Notes under the pieces: generated by a model
Databases searched by the model: none
What the model saw: only the letters and a program-made list of their open reading frames with translations
Told to the model about the DNA's origin: nothing
Shown: piece after piece, positions 63,620 through 64,000 of the stretch
How the letters are laid out: each line of letters begins with the position of its first letter
How positions within the stretch are numbered: the stretch's first letter is position 1
Assembly (NCBI RefSeq): GCF_004000885.1
Contig: NZ_BIMC01000005.1
Span: 1 to 64,000, forward strand
DNA length: 64,000 nucleotides
DNA from: Paenibacillus glucanolyticus NBRC 15330
GTDB lineage: Bacteria > Bacillota > Bacilli > Paenibacillales > Paenibacillaceae
Direction: 5' to 3'
Position numbers and translations under genes: made by a program

Positions 63620-64000
63620 GATTCCTCTCGCAAGCTGGGTTGATTCACTGGTCGAATGGATGGGAGACGTGTTCTCCGGCTTCTTTGACGCGATCTCTTT
63701 GATCATCGAGAAAATCGTGCAGCTGTTTACAGATCTGTTCATGCTTCCTCATCCGTATCTGTTCATTGTCATTCTGGCTGTCATCGCCTATTTCTTGGGC
63801 CGCCTGCCACTGACTTTATTCACGGCGATCGGTTTTCTGCTCATTGATAACCTCGGCTACTGGTCGCAAACGATGAGCACGCTGAGTCTGGTCATCACGG
63901 CAGCTTTAATATCGGTTCTACTGGGTGTTCCGCTTGGGATATGGGCGGCTTACAGCAGGTCCGCATCCCGGATTATTATACCGGTTCTCGATTTTATGCA
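63612..64000 (+). CDS. opuAB: Glycine betaine ABC transporter permease (3' end outside window)
   Basis: 129 codons visible from the ATG at 63612, overlapping opuAA. Hydrophobic helices appear from about residue 48, and the approach to the BPD_transp_1 core (SVLLGVPLGIWAAYSRS) is OpuAB-like. The gene continues past the right edge. Confidence 0.9.
   Translation, partial: MPKIPLASWVDSLVEWMGDVFSGFFDAISLIIEKIVQLFTDLFMLPHPYLFIVILAVIAYFLGRLPLTLFTAIGFLLIDNLGYWSQTMSTLSLVITAALISVLLGVPLGIWAAYSRSASRIIIPVLDFM

Overview
The window looks like the chromosome of a Paenibacillus-type, spore-forming Bacillota. Evidence is mid-50% GC coding sequence with strong GGAGG ribosome sites and frequent GTG/TTG starts, plus Bacillus-like gene order: ydcC-like lipoprotein, alr, ndoAI and ndoA, then tex, the sporulation gene cmpA, sprT and a tRNA cluster. 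There is no plasmid, phage or CRISPR signature. The genus is inferred, not proven.

Layout. 1-12.8 kb is one eight-gene minus-strand cluster: a large membrane-anchored extracytoplasmic protein, an ABC exporter pair, a coiled-coil membrane protein, a MoxR ATPase, a DUF58 protein and two von Willebrand A membrane proteins; the last runs off the left edge. 13.2-18.3 kb holds purU, nfo, a DUF2621 membrane protein and two secreted copper-amine-oxidase-N-like proteins. 18.4-32.1 kb is a tad/flp pilus operon on the minus strand (tadZ, tadA, tadB, tadC, flp, two TadE-like and one TadG-like protein, a prepilin peptidase and an FHA protein). The end of the FHA gene is duplicated around an AT-rich insert carrying a secreted ComEC-like metallo-beta-lactamase-fold hydrolase, a DUF3006 protein, a broken small secreted-protein gene and a possible IS3-type remnant. 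32.3-38.6 kb holds a secreted nuclease lipoprotein with a LexA-like box, a PepSY protein with a FixH/YtkA-like lipoprotein, a DCC-family protein, small zinc proteins, ohr, tRNA-Leu, an XRE regulator and a PAS protein.

38.7-45.1 kb is a Fur-boxed siderophore operon in the same order as Bacillus btr-feuABC-besA; the esterase is a tandem fusion of two hydrolase domains. 45.4-47.8 kb has a KGG-repeat stress protein and a tRNA operon (Asn, Ser, Glu, Lys, Leu) with an embedded peptidase E gene and three copies of an unexplained repeat. 47.9-57.1 kb is the conserved sprT/cmpA/tex/ndoA/alr/ydcC block with a few accessory enzymes. 57.3-62.0 kb contains an ArsR-type regulator with an MFS transporter, a GNAT, a second esterase with a possible carbohydrate-binding domain, and a GbsR-type regulator. 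The latter is divergent from an OpuA-type glycine betaine ABC transporter that runs off the right edge.

The best candidates for new biology are the FHA-repeat-flanked insert at 18.4-21.8 kb, the tRNA-operon repeats at 46.3-47.6 kb, the terminator-like hairpin in the tad leader, and the ABC/MoxR/VWA cluster.
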